From: Pseudomonas alcaliphila JAB1 | GTDB taxonomy: Bacteria > Pseudomonadota > Gammaproteobacteria > Pseudomonadales > Pseudomonadaceae | Reading direction: 5' to 3' | Assembly (NCBI RefSeq): GCF_001941865.1 | Contig: NZ_CP016162.1 | Span: 558,001 to 622,000 of the forward strand | Length of the DNA: 64,000 nucleotides | In this document: one piece after another, positions 12,729 through 26,239 of the stretch | How positions within the stretch are numbered: the stretch's first letter is position 1 | Layout of the letters: every line of letters begins with the position of its first letter | The notes under the pieces: model-generated | Told to the model about the DNA's origin: nothing | The model's input: the letters and a program-made list of their open reading frames with translations, nothing else | The model's database searches: none | Translations under genes and position numbers: made by a program

Positions 12729-13796
12729 ATGACCGCCCTGAAGAACGACCGTTTCCTGCGTGCCCTGCTCAAGCAACCCGTGGATGTCACGCCGATCTGG
12801 ATGATGCGCCAGGCCGGCCGCTATCTGCCGGAGTACCGCGCGACCCGGGCCAAGGCCGGCGACTTCGTGAGCCTGATGAAGAACCCGGAGCTGGCCTGCG
12901 AGGTCACTATCCAGCCGCTGGATCGTTACCCGCAACTGGATGCGGCGATTCTGTTCTCCGACATCCTCACCATTCCCGATGCCATGGGCCAGGGCCTGTA
13001 CTTCGAGACGGGCGAAGGCCCGCGTTTCAAGAAAGTGGTCAGCAGCCTGGCCGATATCGAGGCGCTGTCGGTGCCCGACCCGGAGAAGGATCTGGGCTAT
13101 GTGATGGACGCCGTGCGTACCATTCGCCGTGAACTCAATGGCCGCGTACCGCTGATCGGCTTCTCCGGCAGCCCATGGACGCTGGCCACCTACATGGTCG
13201 AAGGCGGCTCGTCGAAGGACTTCCGCAAGACTAAGGCCATGCTCTACGACAACCCGCAAGCCTTGCACGCGCTGCTCGACAAGCTGGCGCAGTCGGTCAC
13301 TGCCTATCTCAACGGGCAGATCCTGGCCGGTGCGCAGGCGGTGCAGATCTTCGACTCCTGGGGCGGCGCGCTGTCGGCAGCGGCCTATCAGGAGTTCTCC
13401 CTGGCCTACATGAAGAAGATCGTCGATGGCCTGATCCGCGAGCACGACGGTCGTCGTGTGCCGGTGATCCTGTTCACCAAGGGCGGTGGCCTGTGGCTCG
13501 AATCCCTGGCCGACACCGGCGCCGAAGCGCTGGGCCTGGACTGGACGTGCGACATCGGCAGCGCTCGCGCCCGTGTCGGTGCCAAGGTTGCCCTGCAGGG
13601 CAACATGGATCCGGCGGTGCTCTACGCCAAGCCGGCGGCGATTCGCGCCGAAGTGGCGCGCATCCTGGCTGCTTACGGTGCAGGCAGCGGTCATGTCTTC
13701 AACCTTGGCCATGGCATCACCCCGGAAGTCGACCCGGCTCACGCTGGCGCCTTCTTCGAGGCCGTGCATGAGTTGTCGGCGCAGTATCACCAGTGA
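12729..13796 (+). CDS. hemE: Uroporphyrinogen decarboxylase
   Basis: HemE removes four carboxyl groups from uroporphyrinogen III to give coproporphyrinogen III in haem synthesis, in the cytoplasm. The 355-residue length is typical. The N-terminal signature [16 protein letters not shown] (near residues 22-37) contains the conserved arginines that bind substrate carboxylates, and the catalytic aspartate is in LFSDILTIP. Other conserved stretches are [16 protein letters not shown] and the C-terminal NLGHGI. AGGA lies about 8 bases before the ATG. In P. aeruginosa hemE follows gltD directly; here the cyn cluster intervenes, and the gene probably has its own promoter downstream of the cyn terminator. 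Confidence 0.98.
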   Translation: MTALKNDRFLRALLKQPVDVTPIWMMRQAGRYLPEYRATRAKAGDFVSLMKNPELACEVTIQPLDRYPQLDAAILFSDILTIPDAMGQGLYFETGEGPRFKKVVSSLADIEALSVPDPEKDLGYVMDAVRTIRRELNGRVPLIGFSGSPWTLATYMVEGGSSKDFRKTKAMLYDNPQALHALLDKLAQSVTAYLNGQILAGAQAVQIFDSWGGALSAAAYQEFSLAYMKKIVDGLIREHDGRRVPVILFTKGGGLWLESLADTGAEALGLDWTCDIGSARARVGAKVALQGNMDPAVLYAKPAAIRAEVARILAAYGAGSGHVFNLGHGITPEVDPAHAGAFFEAVHELSAQYHQ

Positions 13797-13802
13797 TGCA
13801 TG

Positions 13803-13830
13803 AAAAAGCCCGGCAATGCCGGGCTTTTTT
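13803..13830. terminator. Bidirectional terminator after hemE
   Basis: A 12-bp stem (13803-13814 with 13818-13829) and three-base loop has A residues on one side and T residues on the other, so it works in both directions. It ends hemE and also the convergent lipoprotein gene. Confidence 0.9.
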
Positions 13831-13832
13831 AG

Positions 13833-14264
13833 TTAGAAGCCTGCGCGGTACTTGGTGTCGACCTTGCGCTTTTCCAGGGTGTACTGAGCGATATCGAGTT
13901 GGCCACTGCCGAGCTGATCGTCCAGCTCCTGCATGTCGCGCTCATGCAGCTTGGCGATATGCGCCTTGGTCACGTTGTAATTGATGCTGCGTGCCGCATC
14001 GTAGCCGCTGATAGGGTCCCATAGAATGGAGATAGGCCAGAGCAGCAGGTTGGCTACCCCAAATCCATACTCACGCCCGTAGAAAGAGCCGCCTCCAGGC
14101 AGCAGCCCAAGTGCCGCGCCGGTACCCGGGCTCTTTTCCTGAATGGCCAGGCCACGGGCTTCATAGGAGTCGAGTTCAGCTTTCTGTACAGAGTTGAGCC
14201 CGTTGGCGCAGCCGGTGGTAATGGCCAGAAGGCCGCCAATCAATAGTGTGCGCAGGTATGGCAT
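13833..14264 (-). CDS. Small predicted lipoprotein
   Basis: The 143-residue protein starts at 14264, where AAGGA lies upstream. A longer open frame to 14384 lacks support. Residues 1-18 form a lipoprotein signal with lipobox ITTGC and lipidated Cys19, so it is membrane-anchored. Residue +2 is Ala, which favours the outer membrane. A central hydrophobic Gly/Pro-rich part (GVANLLLWPISILWDPISGYD) may be a membrane-associated loop, and the C-terminus is charged. A similar gene follows hemE in P. aeruginosa. I do not recognise a function. It converges on hemE and diverges from the ParA gene. Confidence 0.8.
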   Translation of the reverse strand: MPYLRTLLIGGLLAITTGCANGLNSVQKAELDSYEARGLAIQEKSPGTGAALGLLPGGGSFYGREYGFGVANLLLWPISILWDPISGYDAARSINYNVTKAHIAKLHERDMQELDDQLGSGQLDIAQYTLEKRKVDTKYRAGF

Positions 14265-14431
14265 TGCATGTCCTTGATTTGTAAGTGTTGTCCTGATGTG
14301 CTCGGTGGCGCGGGCGCAAACTATCATGAGTAGTGGCTCTTGGCTATCACTTGCGGAGTTTTTTCGACGCCTCGCGCTTGTCACAGCCTTTGCATAGAAT
14401 CCGAGGTCACTCAGGCTCAGGGAGGTGTGCG

Positions 14432-15202
14432 ATGCGACGTGTGGTGTTCAACCAGAAGGGGGGCGTGGGCAAGTCCAGCATCGCCTGTAATCTCGCCGCG
14501 GTCAGTGCGGCGCAGGGCTACCGTACGCTGCTGATCGACCTGGATGCCCAGGCCAATTCGACCCACTACCTCACCGGGCTCACCGGCGAGGAAATTCCCA
14601 TGGGCATTGCCGACTTCTTCAAGCAGACCCTGGCTTCCGGGCCTTTTGCCAAGAAGGGCAAGGTGGATATCTACGAGACGCCGTTCGACAACCTGCATGT
14701 GGTTACCGCCACGGCCGAGCTGGCCGAGCTGCAGCCGAAGCTGGAGCAGAAACACAAGATCAACAAGCTGCGCAAACTACTCGACGAGTTGGCCGAAGAT
14801 TACGACCACATCTACCTGGACACACCGCCGGCACTGAATTTCTATACGGTTTCCGCGCTGATTGCGGCTGACCGCGTGCTGATCCCCTTCGACTGCGACA
14901 GCTTCTCGCGCAATGCCCTGTATGGCTTGCTGGCCGAGATCGACGAGCTGAAGGAAGACCATAACGATGGTCTGGAGGTGGAGGGCATCGTGGTCAACCA
15001 GTTCCAGCCGCGCGCGACCTTGCCGCAGCAGTTGCTGGATGAGCTGATCGCCGAGGGCTTGCCGGTGTTGCCGGTCAACCTGATGAGCTCGGTGAAGATG
15101 CGCGAATCGCACCAGGTGTGCACGCCACTGATCCATCTGGATGCACGGCACAAGCTGACGCAGCAGTTCGTCGAGCTGCACGATCTGCTCAATCAGGCTT
15201 GA
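14432..15202 (+). CDS. ParA/MinD-family ATPase (orphan)
   Basis: The 256-residue protein has the deviant Walker A KGGVGKSS at residues 9-16, Walker A' in LLIDLDAQANSTHYL and Walker B YLDTPPALNFYT. These define the ParA subgroup that forms ATP-dependent dimers on DNA or at poles. The ATG at 14432 has GGAGG nine bases upstream, and the frame upstream is rejected because it crosses the lipoprotein promoter region. There is no parB-like or chemotaxis gene nearby, so its cargo is unknown. Orthologous position in P. aeruginosa is also beside a universal stress gene. Chromosome partition is unlikely, since the true parAB lies elsewhere in pseudomonads. Confidence 0.88.
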   Translation: MRRVVFNQKGGVGKSSIACNLAAVSAAQGYRTLLIDLDAQANSTHYLTGLTGEEIPMGIADFFKQTLASGPFAKKGKVDIYETPFDNLHVVTATAELAELQPKLEQKHKINKLRKLLDELAEDYDHIYLDTPPALNFYTVSALIAADRVLIPFDCDSFSRNALYGLLAEIDELKEDHNDGLEVEGIVVNQFQPRATLPQQLLDELIAEGLPVLPVNLMSSVKMRESHQVCTPLIHLDARHKLTQQFVELHDLLNQA

Positions 15203-15221
15203 AGGTCTGTCAGCGATAAAT

Positions 15222-15246
15222 CAAGGCGCCCGCGGGCGCCTTGTTC
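15222..15246. terminator. Palindromic bidirectional terminator
   Basis: A perfect 22-base palindrome at 15222-15243 (CAAGGCGCCCG and its complement) is followed by a short T-rich tail. It lies 20 bases after the ParA stop and five bases beyond the convergent Usp stop, so it serves both genes. Confidence 0.75.
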
Positions 15247-15247
15247 G

Positions 15248-16045
15248 TTAGCGCACTACGAACACGTCGCAAGGCGCCTTGTGCAGGAAATGCTGCGCCA
15301 GGCTACCCAGCAATGCCTGGGAGAAGGCGCTCCGGCCGTGGCTGCCGAGCACCAGCAGTTCTGCTCGACGCGTCTTGATCTGCTCTTGCAGGCTGCGCAG
15401 GATGCCGCCCTGCAGCACGTCGTGGCTCAGCTTCGGGCCGCCAGGCGGCAGGCTTTGCGCTTCGTCCTGCAACAGCTGATCAATCAGGCCGCGCTGGGTC
15501 TGCAGTTGCAGTTCGACCTGCTGCGGCGTGCCCTTGTCCGGTTCGAATACATGCAGGGCGTGCAGCTCGGCATCGCCGGGCAGCAGGCGATAAGCCTGGC
15601 CGAGGGCACTGCAGGCGCATAGGGAGAAGTCGATGGCGGCCAGCGCCCGCTGATAAGGATGGGAGTCGTTGCGCGCTACCAGTAGCAGCGGCACGGTGCA
15701 GCGGCGGGCGATGCGATCGAGGCTGGTGCCGGAGAAAAAGTCATGACGCTGGTGGTGCCCGCCCAGCACCAGCAGGTCGCAGCCGCTGTCCTGAACCTGT
15801 TGCAGCACCACTTCCGAAGGCTTGCCGCTGAGCATGCGCAGTTCGGTGCCGGGAGGGGCGTATCGGGTCAGGCTGCGATCCAGCGCTTGGCGCGCCTTTT
15901 CGTGCTGTTCGCTGCTCTGGCTGGGGTCGAGCACGTGCAGGATGCTCAGGCGGGCGTTGTGCTGCTGCGCCAACTGCGTGGCGCGGCACAACGCCATGTC
16001 AGCGGTGTCGCGCAGGTCATGGGCGATAAGAATGTGCTTGAACAT
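15248..16045 (-). CDS. Tandem universal stress protein
   Basis: The 265-residue protein holds two UspA folds (about 1-140 and 145-265). The first begins MFKHILIAHDLRDTADMA and includes LLVLGGHHQRHDFFSGTSLD. The second ends with LLVLGSHGRSAFSQALLGSLAQ, matching the G-2X-G-9X-G-S/T ATP-binding motif of nucleotide-binding Usp proteins. The start at 16045 has GGAGAG upstream and removes an 11-residue extension. Such proteins accumulate in stress, stationary phase or low oxygen in pseudomonads; a specific role cannot be read from the sequence. It is convergent with the ParA gene. Confidence 0.88.
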   Translation of the reverse strand: MFKHILIAHDLRDTADMALCRATQLAQQHNARLSILHVLDPSQSSEQHEKARQALDRSLTRYAPPGTELRMLSGKPSEVVLQQVQDSGCDLLVLGGHHQRHDFFSGTSLDRIARRCTVPLLLVARNDSHPYQRALAAIDFSLCACSALGQAYRLLPGDAELHALHVFEPDKGTPQQVELQLQTQRGLIDQLLQDEAQSLPPGGPKLSHDVLQGGILRSLQEQIKTRRAELLVLGSHGRSAFSQALLGSLAQHFLHKAPCDVFVVR

Positions 16046-16167
16046 GGTGACGGCTCTCCTGCCGATACCCCTCGGCAATTTTATTGTGCCTGTTCAGATA
16101 GCCGCTCTTTTGACCTATGGCAAGGTCGGAGACTGTTACCGATTGCGAATGCAGGCAGCGGCGTCAT

Positions 16168-16611
16168 TCAGCGTAAACGCAATTGGTAGTACCCGCGACT
16201 TTCTGCGACCACTTCGCCGCTGCCGTCGGTCAGTTGCAGCTCCAGCAGATATTCGGCCTTGCCCTGCTGGTTGGCCTGTTCTTCCAGCTGGGCGATTTGC
16301 TCGGCTGAGAGGCGCGCCTCGACCTGAATGTCGCCCGTGGCCGGGCGACGAAAGCGCAGGTTCATTTCCTTGATGATGGGATAGAAGCGCTGGGCGTCGA
16401 AGCTGGTCAGAAACAGGGCGCCACCCGGAATCTCCGCCAGGGTGAAGAGGGCGCCGGCGTACATGCTGCCGATATGATTCTGGTTGCCTTGCAGGGGCAT
16501 GCGCAGGCGCACGAATCCTGGCTCCAGCACCTCGGCCTTGAGGCCGCTGCGTTTGACGAAGGCGATCTGTTCTTCGGTGAGCTGACGAGCGATTTCCACG
16601 GGCAGCGGCAT
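16168..16611 (-). CDS. Hotdog-fold thioesterase-like protein (DUF4442/YiiD-C type)
   Basis: The 147-residue protein starts at 16611 with AAGGAG eight bases upstream. The sequence LRMPLQGNQNHIGSMYAGALFTLAEIPGGALF fits the hotdog family of acyl-CoA thioesterases: the conserved N-x-x-G-x-x-(H/Y)-A-G segment is followed by the long central helix. The probable catalytic acid is Glu in LAEIPGG. The substrate is unknown. It is monocistronic, downstream of an inverted repeat at 16722-16780. Assignment to PaaI-like or DUF4442 proteins is from pattern only. Confidence 0.75.
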   Translation of the reverse strand: MPLPVEIARQLTEEQIAFVKRSGLKAEVLEPGFVRLRMPLQGNQNHIGSMYAGALFTLAEIPGGALFLTSFDAQRFYPIIKEMNLRFRRPATGDIQVEARLSAEQIAQLEEQANQQGKAEYLLELQLTDGSGEVVAESRGYYQLRLR

Positions 16612-16721
16612 GGCGAAACTCCTTGAGCGGACGTTTTGCCAGACTAAGGGGCGGATAGCGCGCTGCAATTGACCGCAGCGCCCGTGGCGACTGACCGAAG
16701 CGCTCAAGAGCACCAGGCACT

Positions 16722-16780
16722 TAGCCCGGATGCAATCCGGGAAATCGCGGACCGGCTATCCCCGGATTGCATCCGGGCTA
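16722..16780. repeat. REP-like inverted repeat (TAGCCCGGATGCAATCCGGG)
   Basis: Two perfect 20-base arms, 16722-16741 and its reverse complement at 16761-16780, are separated by 19 bases. It lies between trxC and the thioesterase gene. A related element with the same TAGCCCGGATG core is found at 32380-32438. This is a common kind of extragenic palindrome in this group of pseudomonads. Confidence 0.85.
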
Positions 16781-16790
16781 TAGGTGCATC

Positions 16791-17225
16791 CTAAATGCCC
16801 TGCTGGCGCAGCCAGGCCTGCAGTTGCGGCAGCGGCATGGCGCCGCTCTGGCGGGCGACTTCGACGCCGCCCTTGAACAGTATCAGGCTGGGAATGGAGC
16901 GGATGCCCAGTTGCCCGGCCAGGTTCGGGTTGGCCTCGCTATCGAGCTTGCCCAGACGGCAGCGTCCCTGCAGTTGTGCGGCTGCCTGCTGGAAGGTCGG
17001 TGCGAAGGCTTGGCAGGGGCCGCACCAACTGGCCCAGACATCCACCAGTAATGGCAGGTCGCCTTTCAACTGGCTGGCGAAGTTGGCTTGGGTGAGCGTG
17101 ATGGGCGCAGCGGGCAGCACTTCACTCTTGCAACGGCCGCAGCGTGGGGCGTCATGCAGACGCTCGGCGGGAATGCGGTTGAGGCCGTTGCAGTGCGGGC
17201 AGGGAATCAGCAGGGGATCGGACAT
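16791..17225 (-). CDS. trxC: Thioredoxin 2
   Basis: The 144-residue protein is a cytoplasmic disulfide reductase. Its N-terminal zinc ribbon has Cys9, Cys12, Cys29 and Cys32 (PCPHC and CGRC), the hallmark of TrxC. The thioredoxin domain follows with active site WCGPC (Cys68, Cys71) and the cis-proline region GIRSIPSLILFKGG. In other bacteria trxC is often OxyR-induced and helps in oxidative stress; no such site was identified here. The upstream SLC13 gene is on the same strand with 58 bases between. Confidence 0.96.
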   Translation of the reverse strand: MSDPLLIPCPHCNGLNRIPAERLHDAPRCGRCKSEVLPAAPITLTQANFASQLKGDLPLLVDVWASWCGPCQAFAPTFQQAAAQLQGRCRLGKLDSEANPNLAGQLGIRSIPSLILFKGGVEVARQSGAMPLPQLQAWLRQQGI

Positions 17226-17283
17226 GGCGGCAGGCTCCGTGGGACATGCTCACTAGATGGAGCCGCCGCCGGCCGATATCAAG

Positions 17284-19074
17284 TCAGAGCGGGGTCAGCG
17301 GGAAGAACCAGGGGATGACCAGGGTGGCCACGCCCCACAGCAGCAGATTCAGGGGAATACCGATCTTCATGAAGTCGGTGAAGCGGTAACCGCCGGCGTT
17401 GTAGACGAAGGTGTTGGTCTGGTAGCCGATGGGCGTGGCGAAGCTGGCACTGGCGGCGAACATCACTGCGACCACGAAGGCGCGTGGGTCGACGCCCAGG
17501 TGTTGCGCCATACCGATGGCGATGGGGGTCACCAGTACGGCCACTGCGTTGTTCGACAGCACCTCGGTGAAGATCGAGGTGAACAGATAGATGAAGCTCA
17601 ACATCAGCAGCGGTCCGGCCCAGGGCAGCCAGCCCATGACGTTCTCCACCATCAGCTTGACCAGGCCGACCTTGTCCATGGCGATGCTGATCGCCAGCAT
17701 GCCGAAGATCAGGCTGAGAATCTTCCAGTCCACCGCCTTGTAGGCGTCCTCCACGTCCAGGCAGCGGGTCGCCAGCACCGTCACTGCGCCGATGATCGCC
17801 AGGCCTTCGATGGGCATCACGCCGAAGGCGGCCAGCAACATCACGGCGAGGGTAGCGATGATGGCGATGGGTGCCTTGTCGCGGCGGAAGGCGCGCTCCT
17901 GTACGGCGTTGAGGCTGATCAGTTCGCCGTTATCGGCGAAGCGTTTGATCTGCGCTGGCGTGCCTTCGACCAGCATCACGTCGCCGAATTGCAGCTCGAA
18001 ATCATCGAGGTTGCCCTGCACGTTCTCGTCCTGGCGATGCACGGCGAGCACAGCGATACCGTAGCGCGCGGTGAGGTCCAGGTCGCGCATCGGCCGGTGG
18101 CTATAGCGTGAGTTACGCCCGACGATGGCCTCGGCGAGAATCACGTCGTGGCTGCTGATGGTCTCGAAGGCGTCGCCGCGGTTGAAGGAGAGGTGGCCAC
18201 TCTCGCGCAGCTCGACCACATCCTTGACCTGGCCGTGCAGCACCAGGCGGTCGCCGCTGGCCAGCAGGGTGTCGGCGCCGGGTTCGGTCAGCTCCTGCTC
18301 TTCACGGAACAGCTTGAGCACCTGCAGGCCGCTGCCGCCGTTGAGGTTGGCGTCGTGCAGGGTCTTGCCGATCATCGGTGAGTCGTGCGGTACCAGCAGT
18401 TCGGTCATGAAGGTGCGCGACAGATCCGGGCGCAGCTGGCGCGACAGGGTCTCGCGTTCCGGCAGCAGGTGGCGGCCTACGGTCAGCAGGTACAGCATGC
18501 CAAAGGCGGCCATGATCAGGCCGACGCCGGTGATCTCGAAGATGCCAAAGGGCGCCATGCCCGCCTTGCGTGCGACGCCGTCGACCAGGATGTTGGTCGA
18601 GGTGCCGATCATGGTCAGGGTGCCGCCGAGAATGGTGGCGTAGGACAGGGGAATCAGCAGTTTCGACGGCAGGGTGCCGGCGCGGCGCGCCAAGGCGATG
18701 GCCACCGGGGTGAGGATGGCCACTACTGGCGTGTTGTTCAGGCAGGCCGATACCACCAGCGCGGTGACGGTGAGGCCGGTGAGCACGCGAATCGGGCTGG
18801 TGCCGACCAGATTGCCCAGCCAATTGCCGAGGGCGTCGATGCAGCCGGTACGCTCCAGTGCCGCGGACAGCACGAACATGCAGGCGATGGTCACGGGGGC
18901 TGAGTTGGACAGCACGCTGAGCACTTCGCCCGGCGTCAGCAGTTGGCTGACCAGCAAGGCGGCCACGGCGATGGCGGCGACGATGTCCGGGCTCCACTTT
19001 TCGCGGACGAAGGCATAGAGCACCCAGATCAGCAGGGCGCCGACGAATAGCAAGGGTAGGGAGTCCCAGGGCAT
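17284..19074 (-). CDS. SLC13/DASS-family anion transporter with RCK_C domains
   Basis: The 596-residue inner-membrane protein starts at 19074, where AAGGA lies upstream. The N-terminal half has several helices and the family motif CLNNTPVVAILTPVAIALARR. Two TrkA-C (RCK_C) domains lie near residues 200-380 (LLVPHDSPMIGKTLHDANL, and the following repeat). A second membrane half contains SNNAVAVLVTPIAIGMAQ. Both SNNxxVxxxxP-type motifs form the sodium/anion site in the family, and the RCK_C insertion is typical of bacterial sulfate, phosphate or dicarboxylate transporters. The substrate cannot be determined here. A TTAGA-N3-TCTAA palindrome lies upstream at 19159-19171. Confidence 0.85.
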   Translation of the reverse strand: MPWDSLPLLFVGALLIWVLYAFVREKWSPDIVAAIAVAALLVSQLLTPGEVLSVLSNSAPVTIACMFVLSAALERTGCIDALGNWLGNLVGTSPIRVLTGLTVTALVVSACLNNTPVVAILTPVAIALARRAGTLPSKLLIPLSYATILGGTLTMIGTSTNILVDGVARKAGMAPFGIFEITGVGLIMAAFGMLYLLTVGRHLLPERETLSRQLRPDLSRTFMTELLVPHDSPMIGKTLHDANLNGGSGLQVLKLFREEQELTEPGADTLLASGDRLVLHGQVKDVVELRESGHLSFNRGDAFETISSHDVILAEAIVGRNSRYSHRPMRDLDLTARYGIAVLAVHRQDENVQGNLDDFELQFGDVMLVEGTPAQIKRFADNGELISLNAVQERAFRRDKAPIAIIATLAVMLLAAFGVMPIEGLAIIGAVTVLATRCLDVEDAYKAVDWKILSLIFGMLAISIAMDKVGLVKLMVENVMGWLPWAGPLLMLSFIYLFTSIFTEVLSNNAVAVLVTPIAIGMAQHLGVDPRAFVVAVMFAASASFATPIGYQTNTFVYNAGGYRFTDFMKIGIPLNLLLWGVATLVIPWFFPLTPL

Positions 19075-19372
19075 GAGCATCCTTAGCGTCGAATCTCGTG
19101 TGAGGTATCGGGCGCGCACCGGGGCGGCCTGGCAGGGCGCCAAGATAGTGGGCTTGTATTAGATAGTCTAAGAATGTTTGGAAAGGTTTATATGCCTTTT
19201 CGATTTAATGGATAAGGCATCCGGCTCTGCTGGCTGGCGCGTTATCACTCACCTGCGCCGGCCAGTTGGGTCGGGTGGGTGCAACCGCCGTCAGCGGTGG
19301 TGGATTTATCCTGCGCGGTCAGCGGGCGCTTGGTGCGCGCGGTGCACCCAAGGTTCAGGCGTCCACCCTCGT
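19075..19372. other. Intergenic region upstream of the SLC13 gene
   Basis: This 298-base gap lies between the SLC13 start and the end of selO. An AT-rich part at 19150-19215 should hold the SLC13 promoter and contains the palindrome TTAGATAGTCTAA at 19159-19171. The part from 19250 to 19372 is GC-rich and shows no convincing gene, though it has GGTGGGTGCAACC/GGTGCACCC-like remnants similar to the extragenic repeat at 28144. Confidence 0.5.
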
Positions 19373-24203
<4,831 letters not shown>

Positions 24204-24262
24204 GGTCGATTGATCTACTGAGTGAGCGATGGCGATTGAAAATACCTGCGGCACAACGAAGA

Positions 24263-24282
24263 CGCGGGCCCTGTGGCCCGCG
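24263..24282 (-). terminator. Candidate terminator downstream of the antiporter gene
   Basis: An 8-bp GC stem (CGCGGGCC at 24263-24270 with GGCCCGCG at 24275-24282) and four-base loop lies about 50 bases beyond the antiporter stop codon. On the minus strand it is followed by a weak T-rich tract, so termination may be incomplete. Confidence 0.5.
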
Positions 24283-24331
24283 CGTGATGCTGATGCTAGC
24301 AGAGTCCTAGCCGGTAGTTTTCAACCGTTTG

Positions 24332-26077
24332 CTAGAAGTGCAGCCCAGGGCTTGGGCGCGTGCCTTCGGGGAATTTGACGCCGACTTTGCGCACCTTGTT
24401 CCCTTCCATGGCTGCGACCGTCCAGGTCAGGCCCTGCCACTCCACCTGGTCGCCGACGACGGGCTCGCCACCGATTTCGTGAGCGATGAAGCGCCCCAGC
24501 GGCTGATTGCCTTCCAGTTCGTCGAGCTTCAAGCCATAGAGCGCCGCGACTGCGCTCAGCTCGGCGTCGCCTTCAAGTACAAAATCACCGAAGAAGCGCA
24601 GGTCCTGACCACGCTTGGGCGCCTGGCTGAACAGCTTGCCGAGGGCTGGCAGATCGTGTTCGTGACCGATCACGCAGAGCAGATCACCTGCCTGCAGGCG
24701 CGTACTACCCGACGGGTGGAGCAGCTCGCGGCCACGGAACAGCGCCGCGATGCGGGTACCTTCCGGCATGTTCAACTCACGCAGGGCCGCGCCGATGCAC
24801 CATTTTTCTGCCCCCAGGCGATAGACGAACAATTCCCACTGGCTGGTCGGATGCACTTCCAGGCCGGCGCGCGAGACGGGGGCCGGCTCCGGCGGTACGG
24901 TCACGCGCATCAGCTTGGCGGCCAGCGGCAGGCTGGTGCCCTGCAGCAGCAGGGAGATGATCACGATAAAGAACGCCACGTTGAAGAACAGCTGCGCGTT
25001 GGGCAGGCCGGCCATCAGCGGGAACACCGCGAGGATGATGGGTACCGCGCCGCGCAGGCCGACCCAGGCGATGAAGATTCGCTCGCGGTCATGGAAGGCG
25101 CGAAACGGCAGCAGGCCGAGGAAGATCGACAGCGGCCGCGCGAAGAGAATCATCCACAGCGCCAGGGCTAACGCCGGCAGGGCGATGGGCAGCAACTCGT
25201 GCGGCGTCACCAACAGGCCGAGGACCAGGAACATGCCGATCTGCGCCAGCCAGGTCAGGCCGTCGAGCATATGCAGAATACCGTGGCGCGAGCGGATCGG
25301 CCGGTTGCCCAGCAGCAAACCGCACAGGTAGATGGCCAGGATACCGCTGCCGCCCACGGCGGTGGTGATGGCGAAGATGATCAGGCCGCCGCTGACTACC
25401 AGCAGCGGGTAGAGGCCGGTGGCCAGTTCCATGCGGTTGATCAGCTTCAGCAGTAGCCAGCCGCCACCCAAGCCCAGCAGGGCGCCGAGGCCGAATTGCT
25501 GCACCAGTTGAATCGGCAGGTCCCAACTGAAGCCGGTCTGGCCGCTGGCGAGCATGGCGATCAGGGTAACGGTGAGAAACACCGCCATCGGGTCGTTACT
25601 GCCGGACTCGATTTCCAGCGTGGAGCTGACCCGCTCGTTGAGGCCACGCCCGCCGAGCAGGGAAAACACCGCCGCCGCGTCGGTGGAGCCGACGATGGCG
25701 CCGATCAGCAAGCCTTCCAGCAGAGTCAGGTTGAACAACCAGGTGGCAGCCAGGCCGGTCAAGCCCGCGGTGATTACCACCCCCACCGTCGCCAAGGATA
25801 GCGACGGCCACAAGGCCACCCGGAAGCTGGAAACCCGGGTGCGCATACCACCGTCGAGCAGGATTACCGCCAGCGCCAGGTTGCCGACCAGATAGGCCAG
25901 GGGATAATTGTTGAAGATGATACCGCCGGGGCCGTCGGTGCCGGCGAGCATGCCGACGCCGAGGAAGATCACCAGGATGGGGATACCGAAACGCGTACCG
26001 AACGCGCTGACCAGAATACTGGCCGCTACCAGCAAGGCGCCGATCAAGAACAGATTATTGATGGCGCTGGCATCCAA
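24332..26077 (-). CDS. cvrA: K+/H+ antiporter (CvrA/NhaP2 type)
   Basis: The 581-residue inner-membrane protein has an N-terminal CPA1 antiporter domain of about twelve helices ([39 protein letters not shown], which contains the conserved acidic ion site). A cytoplasmic RCK_C domain near 410-490 ([17 protein letters not shown]) and a C-terminal transporter-associated domain follow, as in CvrA/NhaP2. Such antiporters expel K+ to protect cells at low osmolarity or high internal K+. It lies upstream of mscK on the same strand, separated by a possible terminator. The ion preference is inferred from family membership. Confidence 0.9.
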   Translation of the reverse strand: MDASAINNLFLIGALLVAASILVSAFGTRFGIPILVIFLGVGMLAGTDGPGGIIFNNYPLAYLVGNLALAVILLDGGMRTRVSSFRVALWPSLSLATVGVVITAGLTGLAATWLFNLTLLEGLLIGAIVGSTDAAAVFSLLGGRGLNERVSSTLEIESGSNDPMAVFLTVTLIAMLASGQTGFSWDLPIQLVQQFGLGALLGLGGGWLLLKLINRMELATGLYPLLVVSGGLIIFAITTAVGGSGILAIYLCGLLLGNRPIRSRHGILHMLDGLTWLAQIGMFLVLGLLVTPHELLPIALPALALALWMILFARPLSIFLGLLPFRAFHDRERIFIAWVGLRGAVPIILAVFPLMAGLPNAQLFFNVAFFIVIISLLLQGTSLPLAAKLMRVTVPPEPAPVSRAGLEVHPTSQWELFVYRLGAEKWCIGAALRELNMPEGTRIAALFRGRELLHPSGSTRLQAGDLLCVIGHEHDLPALGKLFSQAPKRGQDLRFFGDFVLEGDAELSAVAALYGLKLDELEGNQPLGRFIAHEIGGEPVVGDQVEWQGLTWTVAAMEGNKVRKVGVKFPEGTRPSPGLHF

Positions 26078-26239
26078 CGGCGCGTACTCCTGGCTGGGTC
26101 ATCGGGTGCGCCGTTATGCATGGCGCGTGCCAGGGATTCTAACCGTAGCCTTCGTACCGCTGTCAAAAAGGTTATTACATTTTTCTAAATTGCCCCGAAG
26201 CGCCTCGTGCAGGGGCGCCCTGGGGCCTTTGGCTCAGTT

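Noticed and set aside
26160..26239. Terminator for the acyl-CoA dehydrogenase gene
   Set aside because: Only a short GCGCC/GGCGC pairing with a large loop is seen and the T-rich tract is too far from it.
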